Source of the DNA: DASVDE01 sp036381235
GTDB lineage: Bacteria > Actinomycetota > Thermoleophilia > Solirubrobacterales > 70-9
DNA: 64,000 nt
NCBI GenBank assembly: GCA_036381235.1
Contig: DASVDE010000014.1
Location: 45,916 to 109,915, forward strand
Direction: 5' to 3'
In this document: piece after piece, positions 1 through 9,052 of the stretch
Numbering within the stretch: position 1 is the stretch's first letter
Layout: every line of letters starts with the position of its first letter
Translations under genes and position numbers: made by a program
Notes under the pieces: model-generated
The model's database searches: none
What the model was told of the DNA's origin: nothing
What the model saw: only the letters and a program-made list of their open reading frames with translations

Positions 1-227
1 GCGATCCGGATCGGCGATTTGGTCGCGATGTTGACCGCGTTGGAGAAGGTCGCCTTCACCTGGTAGCCGTAACTGGTGAACGGGACGTGTTTGGTGAATG
101 CCAGGTACGGCCCGACCGTGAAGACGATGAGGAAGATCGCCGCGATCAGGGCATTGCTCGGGTGCCACTTGATCAGCCCCCGTGGCTCGTTCTGAGCTCT
201 GAGATCGCGCTCCGGGAGGCGGGTCAC
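1..227 (-). CDS. MCE/MlaD family protein, 5' part only (truncated by window edge)
   Basis: The first 75 codons of a fourth mce gene are visible; the rest lies beyond the left edge. The protein starts with a short basic cytoplasmic stretch, a single membrane anchor (ALIAAIFLIVFTVGPYLAF, about residues 27-45) and then the opening strands of an MlaD domain (YGYQVKATFSNAVNIATKSP). The GTG start overlaps the TGA of the preceding mce gene (GTGA) and sits behind the strong ribosome site AAAGGAGG, which supports this start and translational coupling. MCE proteins form periplasmic or cell-wall lipid-shuttling assemblies together with YrbE permeases. The assignment rests on the anchor plus MlaD start and on the operon context. 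Confidence 0.85.
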   Translation of the reverse strand, partial: MTRLPERDLRAQNEPRGLIKWHPSNALIAAIFLIVFTVGPYLAFTKHVPFTSYGYQVKATFSNAVNIATKSPIRI

Positions 228-1648
228 TTCGATCCTCCTTTCAGCTGGCCGGAGGTGGTCGTGCCCCATAGCTGAGCCGGATGGCCGATCACTGTCTGGC
301 CGGGCGCGTACTTCTCGTTGCCGGCCTCGCAAACTCCCTTGGGCTGACCGGGAGAGGCTGTGTTCGGGTAGGGGTTGTAGTGGAGGTGGTTGTTGCGCTC
401 GGGGCCGTTGGCGGGCGCAGAGGCGGGGGACCCCTCGTTGTTGGGCCCGCTGGGCGGCACGAAGTTGATGAAGCTGAGCCAGTTGGCCACTCCGTTGCCC
501 TCGCTGGCGGCGCTTGCGACGTTGTTGAAGGCGAGGGTCAGGTAGTTGCAGGTGGTCTGCGCAGGGGCGATGAAGCTGATTCCCGGGTCGAGCGTGTCGT
601 TGGTGTCGATCAGCAGGTCGAGCCCGTTGAAGACGCCCGGGGCGTCCTGGAAGGCGAGCAGGGCGTCGGCAGTCGGCACCAGCTGGGCATTGAAGGCGGG
701 AGAGGAGTTGAGCACTGGGATGCCGGCGCGCTCGGCAGCGACGAACGTCGGCGAGGTGTCCGCGAGCGCCTTGCTGCCCGGGCGCAGGGCGGCGAAGAAC
801 TGAGCCGAGTGATCGAAGAAGGGACGGATCGCGGGGAAGTCGTCGATCGCCACCTGCTCGGTTGGGGCGCTCTTGACGATCGTCTGCTGGATGAAGGGTC
901 GAGAGACCCGGGCGAAGGCGCCGAAGGTGACGTCGAGGCCGACGAACAGACTCGCCTGCGCCTCGGCCACCGGCGCCAGGGTGGCGTTCAGCGCCGCGAG
1001 CGATCGCCAGAACTCACCGAAGCGGGTCGAGGGGGCGACGATGTCCGACAGCGTCGGCTGGGCGATCTCGACCAGGTTGCGCAGGGCACCTAAGGCGCCG
1101 TTGATCTGCGGCCCGCGGCCGGCCAGGGCGTTGCCGAAGCCGGCTTGGTTCTTTCGAATCGCGACCCGCGTCTCCTCGTCGAACATGTTGAAGAACTGAT
1201 CGATGTCGACCGGCTCCGGGCGGGCGGCGGAGGTCGGGATCGTGTCGCCGGGAGCGAAGCCCTCGCTGGAGTCGCCGGGGACGATCTGCAGGTACTTGAG
1301 CCCAAGCGCCGACTTCGGCCGGATGATCATCGTCGAGTCGACCGGCAGCGGCTCGACGCTCTTGTCGAGGCGCAGGTCTAGCTTGGCCGCGATCCTGCCG
1401 TCGCCGAGCTGGACTGGGGCGACCGACCTGACGATGCCGACGCGGACGCCGCCGATCCGCACCTCGTTGCCCTTGACCAGCGCGTTGGCGTTGGGCACCT
1501 CGGCGGTGAGGTTGTAGGTGGAGACGAACGGCAGGCCGTTGTTGGCGTTGTAGGCGAGGAAGACAGCGACGATCACGACCAGGACAGTCACCGCCCCGAC
1601 CAGGACCGGGCTGCTTGCCGCTCCCTGTATGCCGCCTCGTTTCCTCAT
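224..1648 (-). CDS. MCE/MlaD family lipid-transport protein (third in operon)
   Basis: A 474-residue protein with an N-terminal anchor (SPVLVGAVTVLVVIVAVFLA, about residues 13-32) followed by an MlaD domain containing ALVKGNEVRIGGVRVGIV, the usual G-x-x-V-x-x-x-G pattern of MCE domains. A long helical region follows, then a Pro/Asn/Gly-rich C-terminal tail. The start ATG overlaps the stop of the upstream mce gene by 4 nt. MCE proteins bind lipid substrates outside the membrane and work with YrbE permeases and an Mkl ATPase, none of which is in this window. The family call is firm; the substrate is unknown. Confidence 0.9.
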   Translation of the reverse strand: MRKRGGIQGAASSPVLVGAVTVLVVIVAVFLAYNANNGLPFVSTYNLTAEVPNANALVKGNEVRIGGVRVGIVRSVAPVQLGDGRIAAKLDLRLDKSVEPLPVDSTMIIRPKSALGLKYLQIVPGDSSEGFAPGDTIPTSAARPEPVDIDQFFNMFDEETRVAIRKNQAGFGNALAGRGPQINGALGALRNLVEIAQPTLSDIVAPSTRFGEFWRSLAALNATLAPVAEAQASLFVGLDVTFGAFARVSRPFIQQTIVKSAPTEQVAIDDFPAIRPFFDHSAQFFAALRPGSKALADTSPTFVAAERAGIPVLNSSPAFNAQLVPTADALLAFQDAPGVFNGLDLLIDTNDTLDPGISFIAPAQTTCNYLTLAFNNVASAASEGNGVANWLSFINFVPPSGPNNEGSPASAPANGPERNNHLHYNPYPNTASPGQPKGVCEAGNEKYAPGQTVIGHPAQLWGTTTSGQLKGGSK

Positions 1649-3078
1649 GGTCCCAACAAGTAGTCGAGGATTGGCGCGGAGGTGCCGCCGCCTTCGGAGG
1701 TGGTCGGCTGGACCCGTGCCAGCTCCTCCTGAATGTGGCGGTAGATGTCGGAGGCGCTTGCGGTAGAAGGCTGCGAGGCGTTGGGGCCGTTGAACCGGGC
1801 GACACAGCCCGAGCCAACCGATGGGCCAGCGCTGGCCTCGTAGTCGAGACAGTTGGTTAGGAGCACGGCGCCGCGGGTGAAGTGGCCGTATTTGTCGAAG
1901 CCGTTGACCACGGCGGTCGTGTTGTAGATCAGGTCGAGGAGGCCATTCCAACCGCCGGTCTGCTTGATGTTGACGAGGAACTTGGCGAGCTGGCTGGTCG
2001 GGTGGGCTCCGCTCTTGGCGAGGTCACGGGCCTTCTTCACGATCGGGTCGGCGGCGCGGAACTTCGGCCCGGCGATCTCACCGGTGGCGCCGAGCGACTT
2101 CAGCGCCACGGTGGAGGCGGCGGAGAACGGCTTCAGCAGACGGGTCGCCTCGGTGAAGGCCGGGGTGGCGTCGTCGAGGTTGCTGAAGACCGGCGCGGCG
2201 GCGTCGGAGAAGCCTTTGAGGCTTGTCATCGTGGTGCGGAACTGGCGCAGGAACTCGGGGAACTTGCTGAGGGCGGCCTGCAACTGAGTTCCCTTCTCCG
2301 CGGTCGCCTGGGCAGATGCCCCCGCGTTGCTGAAGAAGCCGGCGAAATGGGCTCGCTCACGGGAGAGTGGCCCCAGGACCTGCTCGGAGTCGGCCGCGAG
2401 CTGGGCGAGCTCGCGACGCTGGTCGCGGAGGATGCCGAAGATCCTGTCGGCATCGCGCAGAACCGGGTTGGCGCGCTTGACGACCTCTTCGAGGTCATCG
2501 CCACGGCCGGCAAGGCCCGCGCCGAGCTCGTTGAAGATGATCCGGAAGCGCTGAGCGTAGGGGAGGCTCTGGATGTCGTTGATCAGGTCGGGGTCGACGC
2601 TGGTGCTGTTGTTCTCCAACGGCAGCAGGTACTGGCCGGCGCCGGGCTCGCCATCCGGGACCTTTTTCAGGGGTGGAGGCGGCTCGGAACCGGGGGCGCG
2701 TGGCAGGGTGGGACGGCAGTCGACGAACTTCTCGCCGATCAGCGACTGTGGGCGGATCAAGCAGCTGGCGTCGCTGCGGAAGTCCTGGAAGCCGGGGTCG
2801 GTGATTTTCATGACGATCACCGCTTTGGCGGGGGTCGCCACCGGCTTGCCGGCGGCCGTGTAGCCGACCGTCTCGCCGGGCGCGGTCACGTCGACCGATT
2901 CGATCTCACCGACGTTGGCGCCCGCGACGCGGACCTCCTCGCCCTGGACCATGAAGCCGCCGCTGTCGAAGATCGCGCGCACGGTGTAGCCGTCGCTGCT
3001 TCCGCCGCCACCGGAGGCGAGCAGGACAACAGCCACCACAGCGGCCACCAGGAGGGCTGCGATCAATCCCTTTCTCAT
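1645..3078 (-). CDS. MCE/MlaD family lipid-transport protein (second in operon)
   Basis: A 477-residue protein. Residues about 4-21 form the membrane anchor (GLIAALLVAAVVAVVLLA). They are followed by a Gly/Ser linker and an MlaD domain with FMVQGEEVRVAGANVGEI. A proline-rich insert (residues about 130-145) precedes the long alpha-helical MCE tail. It shares 4-nt overlaps with both neighbours, so the four mce genes are almost certainly one transcript. The sequence gives no hint of the lipid carried. The family assignment is strong. Confidence 0.9.
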   Translation of the reverse strand: MRKGLIAALLVAAVVAVVLLASGGGGSSDGYTVRAIFDSGGFMVQGEEVRVAGANVGEIESVDVTAPGETVGYTAAGKPVATPAKAVIVMKITDPGFQDFRSDASCLIRPQSLIGEKFVDCRPTLPRAPGSEPPPPLKKVPDGEPGAGQYLLPLENNSTSVDPDLINDIQSLPYAQRFRIIFNELGAGLAGRGDDLEEVVKRANPVLRDADRIFGILRDQRRELAQLAADSEQVLGPLSRERAHFAGFFSNAGASAQATAEKGTQLQAALSKFPEFLRQFRTTMTSLKGFSDAAAPVFSNLDDATPAFTEATRLLKPFSAASTVALKSLGATGEIAGPKFRAADPIVKKARDLAKSGAHPTSQLAKFLVNIKQTGGWNGLLDLIYNTTAVVNGFDKYGHFTRGAVLLTNCLDYEASAGPSVGSGCVARFNGPNASQPSTASASDIYRHIQEELARVQPTTSEGGGTSAPILDYLLGP

Positions 3079-4478
3079 GGGCCGGGCGGCACGTCGGCCG
3101 GGTCGCAGGTGGACGAAGGGGCGCCGCCGGCACTCGGCGGGTCGACGAACGGATTGGAGCCGTCGGGCGCGGGCTGGGAGGCACCACCGGGGCAGCGACG
3201 GAACGTATGCGGGGGGCCGAAGGCGTCGTACTGCTGGCTCGGTTCAATCGGGTCGAGCACCCCGGTTCCCGTGTTGAAGTTGAAGAGATTGAGGTCGGTG
3301 GGCTGGGCGCGGGCATAGTGGCCATTGGCGTCGTAGTAACCGGTGATCTGGCCGAGCTTGCCGAAGCCGTTGAAGAAGTCCGGCGTGTAGGCGCGAAGGA
3401 GGTCGAGGTTCGGCTGGAAGTCGACGATCGCCTGTTCAGCATGGGGGAAGGCGGTGGAGGCCCGCTGTTGCACGGTGGGCAGCGCGGCGAAGAGCTCCCC
3501 TGCGTCGTTGGCCTTGCCGGGACGACGCACGGTGAGGCGCAGGTTCTTGAACACCGGCACCGCTTTGGAGACGACCGGACGGAGGTCGGCCAGGAACGGG
3601 GCGAGGTCCTTGGTCGCGGGCTTGGCGGTGTCGATCAGGGGGTCGAGATCGTCGAGTGCCGCGCGGAGGTTGACGAAGGTCGTGTTGCCCTGACGGAAGA
3701 AGGAAGGCAGCACCTGCAGAGACCGGTCGAGGGCGGCGTTCTGGCTGGCGATCGCGCCAAAGGCCGTGCTGGCGTTGTCGATTGCGCTGGAGAGCTGGGC
3801 GCCGCGCTGGGCGACGACCGTGGCGAGCTTGCTGGAGCTGACGATGAAGCGCTCGAAGAGACGCTGATCGGCGTTGAACTCGCTGACGAACGCGTTGGTG
3901 CGGTTGAGCCCCGGCGCGAAGTACTTGAAGGTCTGGTTGGCGTCGCGGCCGCGGCCGGCGTAAGTGGTGGAGAAGCCGCGAATGAACTGGCCAAGGCCGC
4001 GCCGCACCGGGGTGGGGAAGGTGTTGAACAGCTGATCGATGTCGACCGGCGTGGTGGTATCCGCCAGGCCCAGGGTGGCGCCGTCGTCGAGGGGCGGGTT
4101 GCTGTTTGGGCCGGGGCTTACCGAGACATAGTGGTTGGCAACGCCGGAAAGCGAGGTGGCGCGGATCACCGCGGTCGATCCCTCGTGCAACTGCTGGTCG
4201 ACGGTTACCTTGACGAGGGCGAGGTTGTCGTCGGTGAGATCGATCTCGTCGACGCTGCCGACCGGGGCACCGCCGATCAGCACCTGGTTGCCGGAGACGA
4301 GCTGGCTGGCGTTCTGGAAGAGAAGGTCGTACTTGTGGCTGCCGTTGCCGCTGAAAAAGGCAACGTAGGCGAGCGCGATGACCGCCGCGGCAAGGGCCGC
4401 AACCACCGCAATTCTGGCGGGGGCGATGCTCCGGCTGGGCGCCGGATTGTTCTCCTCGCCTGAGGGGTTAGCAGCCAC
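3075..4478 (-). CDS. MCE/MlaD family lipid-transport protein (first gene of the operon)
   Basis: A 467-residue protein with a GTG start. A cytoplasmic tail of about 20 residues precedes the anchor (IAVVAALAAAVIALAYVAFF), then an MlaD domain with LVSGNQVLIGGAPVGSV, a helical middle and a disordered C-terminus rich in Pro, Ser and Asp. The next gene upstream is divergent, so this is the promoter-proximal gene. YrbE permease genes, which usually precede mce genes in Actinobacteria, are absent here and must lie elsewhere or downstream beyond the left edge. The family call is firm. Confidence 0.9.
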   Translation of the reverse strand: MAANPSGEENNPAPSRSIAPARIAVVAALAAAVIALAYVAFFSGNGSHKYDLLFQNASQLVSGNQVLIGGAPVGSVDEIDLTDDNLALVKVTVDQQLHEGSTAVIRATSLSGVANHYVSVSPGPNSNPPLDDGATLGLADTTTPVDIDQLFNTFPTPVRRGLGQFIRGFSTTYAGRGRDANQTFKYFAPGLNRTNAFVSEFNADQRLFERFIVSSSKLATVVAQRGAQLSSAIDNASTAFGAIASQNAALDRSLQVLPSFFRQGNTTFVNLRAALDDLDPLIDTAKPATKDLAPFLADLRPVVSKAVPVFKNLRLTVRRPGKANDAGELFAALPTVQQRASTAFPHAEQAIVDFQPNLDLLRAYTPDFFNGFGKLGQITGYYDANGHYARAQPTDLNLFNFNTGTGVLDPIEPSQQYDAFGPPHTFRRCPGGASQPAPDGSNPFVDPPSAGGAPSSTCDPADVPPGP

Positions 4479-4660
4479 GGATCGTCGCCTTCCGCTCCAC
4501 GGCCTCCGACCCAGTGGAACGGCGGGCGAATCGTATCCAAGGCACAGGCGCCAAGCGTGCGTGCAGGGGGTCTTAACTCGAATTCAACGCGCTACTCTGG
4601 TCATGCGGTTCGGTTATGACACCGGGAGGCGCTTTGGCAATCGAATGGAGGAGTAGCCAA

Positions 4661-5446
4661 ATGCGCAAACAGATGACTCTGACCCTCGCCTTGGCGGTGG
4701 CTGTAGCCGGCGCGGTCGTCGCTTCGACCGCGCTCGCAGCATTGGGGCCGACCGTGGTCGGCCCGGACGGAAACACCCAGGCGATCGATGTGAAGCTCTC
4801 GCCGAAGAAGCTCTCCAGGAGCACGGGAACCCCAGCCTCCTTGAAAGTGACCACGAAAACCACGACCACGACAAACGCGAACGGCGTGCCCTCGCCCGCC
4901 GTGCGGGCGGTGGTCGACTTCCCCAAAGGCGTGAGGCTGTTCGCGAAGGGGCTGCCCACCTGCGACGCCGGTCAGCTTCAAAACATCTCGACCGACCAAG
5001 CGCTGCAGCTCTGCGGCGACGCCAAGATCGGCAGCGGCGCGGCGACGGCGCTGATCCCGGTTGGAGCCCAGGTCTTCACCGAGAACACGACCGTGACCGC
5101 GTTCAACGGCAAGCCGCAGGGCAAGAAGCCCACGGTCCTGCTGCACACCTACGGTCAGGCGCCGGTGCAGGTGACCCTGGTGCTGAACGGAGTGATCAGC
5201 AACTACGACAAGCAAGGATACGGCCCGCGCTTGGACATCGGCATCCCGCTGATCGCGGGTGGCACCGGGGCGCTGACCGACTTCCAGACCACGATCAACA
5301 AGAAATTCACCTACAAGGGGAAGAAGCGCAGCTTCGTGACGGCGATGTGCGCGAATTCTCCCCTGAAGTCGCGCGGCGCGTTCACCTTCATGGATGGCGT
5401 GACGCTGACCGCGAAGTCGCAGCACGGCTGCACGAAGAAGAAGTAG
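4661..5446 (+). CDS. secreted protein of unknown function (paralogue of 9053-9823)
   Basis: A 261-residue protein with a Sec signal peptide (RKQMT, then LTLALAVAVAGAVVAS, then TALA). The start was chosen because GGAGGAG sits 7 nt upstream of the ATG. The mature part is Thr/Lys-rich near the N-terminus and beta-rich afterwards. Three cysteines of the mature part (in PTCDAG, LQLCGD, TAMCAN) have positional counterparts in the second copy at 9053-9823, and the blocks PTVLLH, IAGGTGALTDF and GAFTFMDG are also shared. I do not recognise the family. Its position between an mce operon and an MMPL exporter suggests an envelope role, which is inference only. It ends 14 nt before a structured repeat element. 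Confidence 0.8.
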   Translation: MRKQMTLTLALAVAVAGAVVASTALAALGPTVVGPDGNTQAIDVKLSPKKLSRSTGTPASLKVTTKTTTTTNANGVPSPAVRAVVDFPKGVRLFAKGLPTCDAGQLQNISTDQALQLCGDAKIGSGAATALIPVGAQVFTENTTVTAFNGKPQGKKPTVLLHTYGQAPVQVTLVLNGVISNYDKQGYGPRLDIGIPLIAGGTGALTDFQTTINKKFTYKGKKRSFVTAMCANSPLKSRGAFTFMDGVTLTAKSQHGCTKKK

Positions 5447-5460
5447 CCGCCGGCCTTAGC

Positions 5461-5566
5461 CCCCATCCGGTGAGGGTTTCGCTTAACTTTTTCGATGGTG
5501 CGGTTGCGGCTGTCCGCGATCGGGACGCCGAAAAAGTACAAGACGCTCCACCCTCGCCGGATGGGG
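5461..5566 (+). repeat. dispersed structured element, copy A (candidate structured RNA)
   Basis: A 106-nt element just 3' of the secreted-protein gene. Its outer arms, 5461-5477 and 5550-5566, are complementary over 17 bp with one G-U pair. Inside are CGCTTAACTTTTTCGA (5480-5495) and AAAAAGTACAAGACGCTCC (5531-5549), whose ACTTTTTCG and CGAAAAAGT parts form a 9-bp inner stem. A second copy at 31608-31718 has the same inner blocks but entirely different, still complementary, outer arms. It lies between convergent genes and has no T-tract. Either strand could fold; + is chosen because copy B in this orientation is sense with its operon. Confidence 0.75.
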
Positions 5567-5602
5567 GGCTACCGACGCTCAGCTGAGCAGCCCGGCTCGG
5601 GG

Positions 5603-8600
5603 TTACTCGACGTTCAGTTTGGGCATGGCGCGGTCGAGCCATTTCGGCAGCCACCAGACCCGGTCGCCTGCCAGCAACATCAGCGCCGGCAGCAGGACGA
5701 TGCGGACGACGGTCGCGTCGAGGAACACGGCCACGGTCAGTCCGACACCCAACTGGCTGGTGGTGGCGATCGGCGCACCGGCGAAGGCAATGAAGACGGC
5801 GAGCATGATCGTCGCCGCTCCGGTGATCACCCTGGCCGTCTTCTCGAGACCGAACTTGATCGCTTCGGCGTTGTCCCCGTGCTGTTCGTAGTGCTCGCGC
5901 ATCCGCACCAGGAGGAAGACCGCATAATCGATCGAGAGCCCGAAGATGACACCGAACATCATCGTCGCCCCAACCGCGTCGACGTAAGTGCGTCCGCCCA
6001 GCGGCCAGCCCTCGGGCACGTTGAAGAGCAGAGTGAGCACGCCGAAGGCAACCGCGACCGAGGCGAGGTTGAGCCCCACTGCGATAGCGGCGAGCGGTAT
6101 CGCACGGAGGACGAGGAGCATGACGAGGAAGGTGGCAATCGTGATCGCGGTTACGACGATCGGTATCCGGTCCCGGGCGACGCGGCTGTAGGTGTTGAGC
6201 TGGGCGGTGCCGCCCGCGACCCCGGTCTTCAGATCCGCCTCCTCGCCCAGCGCCTTGGCGTCCTCGTCGAGCGTCTTGTTGAGCGCGATCGAGCCGGGTG
6301 AGTTGAGGCCGTACCTGGGAATCACGAAAAGGCTTGCCGCCTGGCCGCCGTTTTTCACGTCGACCGCCGTCGCAGCTTGATCGCGCAGCGACCCCCGAGC
6401 CCCGTCGAGCGCTGAGAGCACGAAGTAGCCGGAGTCGAAGATGCCCGGGGTTTGGTTGCGGACCCGGTCGACCCTGCGGTTCAGTGAGGCGTTGTTGGCA
6501 ACGACACGCGCCTGGATTCGTCGAAGGCCGGACTGCAGCGGATAGGAACGGTGGTAGGCCTCGCCGAGGCTCAGCTGCAGCTCGGTCGTCCCGCCGACCA
6601 GCTGTGAGAGGCCGCCGGAGAGCGAATCGGTGGCGCTGCCGAGTTGGACCAGCCCGTCGTTCAACTGGCCCATCGCGTCGGAGAGCTGTGTGGCGCCGCT
6701 GGACAGTTTCTTGCCGGCGGCGGCGATCTGATTCAGCCCATCATTGAGGCGATTCGCATTCGAGCTGAGCCGGTTCAGGTTGCCGATCTCGCTGGTCAGG
6801 AAGCTGGTTATCAGCTTCGATTGATTTGTGTCTTTGGCGAGACGCTTCTGCAGCTCCGTCAGCTCATTCGGCAGGCCGGTGTATTCCGCCGCATAGGGCT
6901 GGCCGGTTGCCGGATTGGTGCCGCTGACCGCAGCGAGCGCCTGCCGCACCGCAGCGAGCGCCGCGTCGTAGTTGGGATCGGTTTTTCCGACGGTCATCGC
7001 GCCCAGCTGATCGAGGGCGGCCTGCAGCTGCTGCTGGGCGTCCTGGGCCGGCGGGATCAGCGTCGGGACCTTTAGCTTGGACTCCTCGTTGAGGGTTTTC
7101 TGCAGCTTGCGGGACCGCGCCAGTGGATTGTTGCGGAGGTTCCGAACCTCGTTTTTAAGCCCAACCTTGATCTGGAAAGACCCGACCGCCGCCTGCTCCT
7201 GGGCATCGGCCAGTCGCTCCGCGCCGGAGACAGACTTGTCGAGCGCCTTGACGATGCGCTCGCTGCCGGAGGTGGCCTTGCCGAGGCCCTGGGCGATGGC
7301 CACCGCCCCGTCCTCCGCCTGCCCGGAGCCGTCGACCAACAGCCCGGCGCCATATGTCGCCTGGGATATGCCGTCGCGCAGCGCCGTGACTCCGGTGGCG
7401 GCGCGACCGAGGTTGACACCGAGCCTGTCGAGAGTTGCCAGCGGGCTGGCGTCGCCGGGGGCAAGGACACTGTTGCCGAATCTCTGCAGAGGTTTGACCG
7501 ATTTGGCGACCTGATCGGGGCCGACCACCGCCTGCACGCCGGGCGTGTTGGCGATCTTCCGCTGCCAACGAGTCAAGGCGGAGAGGGTGTCGGGGTCGGT
7601 GATCGCGCCGTGGTCGGTGGCGGCGACGATCGTGAAGGGCGCGTCGAAGCCGGCGCCGATCGTCTGCGTGATCAGGTCGTAGTCCTCACGCGCGGGGTCG
7701 TCGTGGGGCAGCTGCCCGGGGCTGAGAGGCCCCGTCTTCAAAGCGACAGCCGGCGCGGCGAGGACGAGGACGATGAGCCCAATCACCGCGGCAACCGGGG
7801 CGGGACGGCGCAGCGCCGCGGAGACCATGATCATCAGCCGCGAGCGGCTCTCGTCGGCAGGCGGCGTGCCGATCCGCCAGCGATCGATGTTGGACCCAAC
7901 CATGACGAGGAGCGGCGGGCCGATCAGGATTGCGACGAGCACGCTGAGCACGACGACCATCGCCAGCGTCGCTGCCAACGAGGCGAGCAGTGCCCCGGGG
8001 ACGACGAAGAAGGCGACCGTCATCGAGAGGACCAGGGTGCTGCCGGCGAAAATGACAGTCTTGCCGGCGGTGCGACGGGTGACTATCGCCGCGTCGATCG
8101 GGTCGGCCCCGCCGCGCAACTCCTCACGGAAACGAGAGACGATCAGCAGCGCGTAGTCGACGCCGAGGGCGAGGCCCATCATCGTGCAGACGGTCAGCGC
8201 GAGGGCGTCGACGGTGAACCAGTGGGTGAGCAGCGAGAGCAGCCCGCTGGAGACGAACACCGTGGTGGCGCCGAAGGCGAGTGGGATCGCTGCGGCGATC
8301 GGCGATCGGAAGACCAGCAGCAGGACGATAAGCAGGATCGGGAGCGCGATCAGCTCGCTGCGCTCGCTGGCGGAGATCGACTCGTCCTGGATCGCCCGCG
8401 AAATGGTGGCGAAGCCGGTCTGGGTGGAGACAACCGGCGAGTGGACGTGCTCGGCCAGCGTCTCGTTGACCAAATCGACTTTCTCGTTTACCGCCTCTTC
8501 CACGCCAACGTGGAAGTCGACAACGACCAAGGCGCGACGCGGGGATGGGCGAAGCGCCGCGACAGAGCCGCGATCCCAGGGCGACAGCGTGGTAACCGCG

Positions 8601-8857
8601 GGGTCTTCGCGGAATACGCGGACCAGGTTCTGGCCCTGCCGGTTGATCTCGCCGGTCGGCCCACGCAGGAGGATCGCGAAGGTCGCGGTCTCACCGAAGT
8701 GGTCGCGCAGGATCTCGTTGGCCCGCGAGGCGTCGGTGCCGGAGATATCGAGACTGCTGGGCGCGAGTTGCTCCTCGACGTTCAACCCGATGACGCCGAG
8801 CACAGCGAAGATCAGCAGCGCGACGGCAAGCACCCGGCGCGGGTACCGCAGCATCAT
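5603..8857 (-). CDS. MMPL/RND-superfamily exporter
   Basis: A protein of about 1084 residues with the two-repeat RND layout. A first helix (RVLAVALLIFAVLGVIGL) is followed by an extracytoplasmic domain and a cluster of helices around residues 175-370. A very long second extracytoplasmic domain of about 400 residues contains coiled-coil-like Gly/Ser/Gln repeats, and five more helices lie near the C-terminus. Motifs typical of MMPL proteins include GLALGVDYALLIVSRFREE and GLSIDYAVFLLVRMREH. Members export lipids or drugs using the proton gradient. The ATG at 8857 is used because nothing upstream looks like coding sequence, but no clear Shine-Dalgarno is seen; instead a perfect hairpin touches the start codon. 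Confidence 0.92.
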   Translation of the reverse strand: MMLRYPRRVLAVALLIFAVLGVIGLNVEEQLAPSSLDISGTDASRANEILRDHFGETATFAILLRGPTGEINRQGQNLVRVFREDPAVTTLSPWDRGSVAALRPSPRRALVVVDFHVGVEEAVNEKVDLVNETLAEHVHSPVVSTQTGFATISRAIQDESISASERSELIALPILLIVLLLVFRSPIAAAIPLAFGATTVFVSSGLLSLLTHWFTVDALALTVCTMMGLALGVDYALLIVSRFREELRGGADPIDAAIVTRRTAGKTVIFAGSTLVLSMTVAFFVVPGALLASLAATLAMVVVLSVLVAILIGPPLLVMVGSNIDRWRIGTPPADESRSRLMIMVSAALRRPAPVAAVIGLIVLVLAAPAVALKTGPLSPGQLPHDDPAREDYDLITQTIGAGFDAPFTIVAATDHGAITDPDTLSALTRWQRKIANTPGVQAVVGPDQVAKSVKPLQRFGNSVLAPGDASPLATLDRLGVNLGRAATGVTALRDGISQATYGAGLLVDGSGQAEDGAVAIAQGLGKATSGSERIVKALDKSVSGAERLADAQEQAAVGSFQIKVGLKNEVRNLRNNPLARSRKLQKTLNEESKLKVPTLIPPAQDAQQQLQAALDQLGAMTVGKTDPNYDAALAAVRQALAAVSGTNPATGQPYAAEYTGLPNELTELQKRLAKDTNQSKLITSFLTSEIGNLNRLSSNANRLNDGLNQIAAAGKKLSSGATQLSDAMGQLNDGLVQLGSATDSLSGGLSQLVGGTTELQLSLGEAYHRSYPLQSGLRRIQARVVANNASLNRRVDRVRNQTPGIFDSGYFVLSALDGARGSLRDQAATAVDVKNGGQAASLFVIPRYGLNSPGSIALNKTLDEDAKALGEEADLKTGVAGGTAQLNTYSRVARDRIPIVVTAITIATFLVMLLVLRAIPLAAIAVGLNLASVAVAFGVLTLLFNVPEGWPLGGRTYVDAVGATMMFGVIFGLSIDYAVFLLVRMREHYEQHGDNAEAIKFGLEKTARVITGAATIMLAVFIAFAGAPIATTSQLGVGLTVAVFLDATVVRIVLLPALMLLAGDRVWWLPKWLDRAMPKLNVE

Positions 8858-8880
8858 GGGATGGCGACGCTCGCCATCCC
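8858..8880 (-). promoter_or_regulatory. perfect 10-bp inverted repeat directly before the MMPL start codon
   Basis: The arms GGGATGGCGA and TCGCCATCCC are separated by three bases and end one base before the ATG of the exporter. In mRNA this would be a very stable hairpin at the ribosome-binding position; in DNA it could be a repressor operator. The sequence shows the repeat clearly; the function is inference. Confidence 0.5.
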
Positions 8881-9052
8881 GCTCTGGGCGAACGCGATCC
8901 TTCCGCCTCCCCCTGCTCCTCCTCCACACAGGCACGAACCATAGTTTGGCGGTTCGGCGAAAAAAAGGCGCCGCGAAACGCAAAAGACTCTGTTAAGAAC
9001 AGGCGCATCCCGAGCGCGCGCAACATTTGACGCTAGCCTCGGTTCGAGGAGC

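Noticed and set aside
5461..5566. Integron attC site (GCTTAAC fits the RYYYAAC box)
   Set aside because: The partner GTTRRRY box is missing, the outer arms rather than the centre vary, and there is no integrase or cassette array.
5461..5566. Ordinary intrinsic terminator for the secreted-protein gene
   Set aside because: No T-tract follows the stem, and the conserved inner blocks shared with 31608-31718 are not explained by a terminator, though termination as a side effect is not excluded.
7610..8944. Plus-strand open frames opposite the MMPL exporter
   Set aside because: The Arg/Asp/Gly-rich composition is typical of antisense frames in GC-rich DNA, and the MMPL motifs are on the minus strand.
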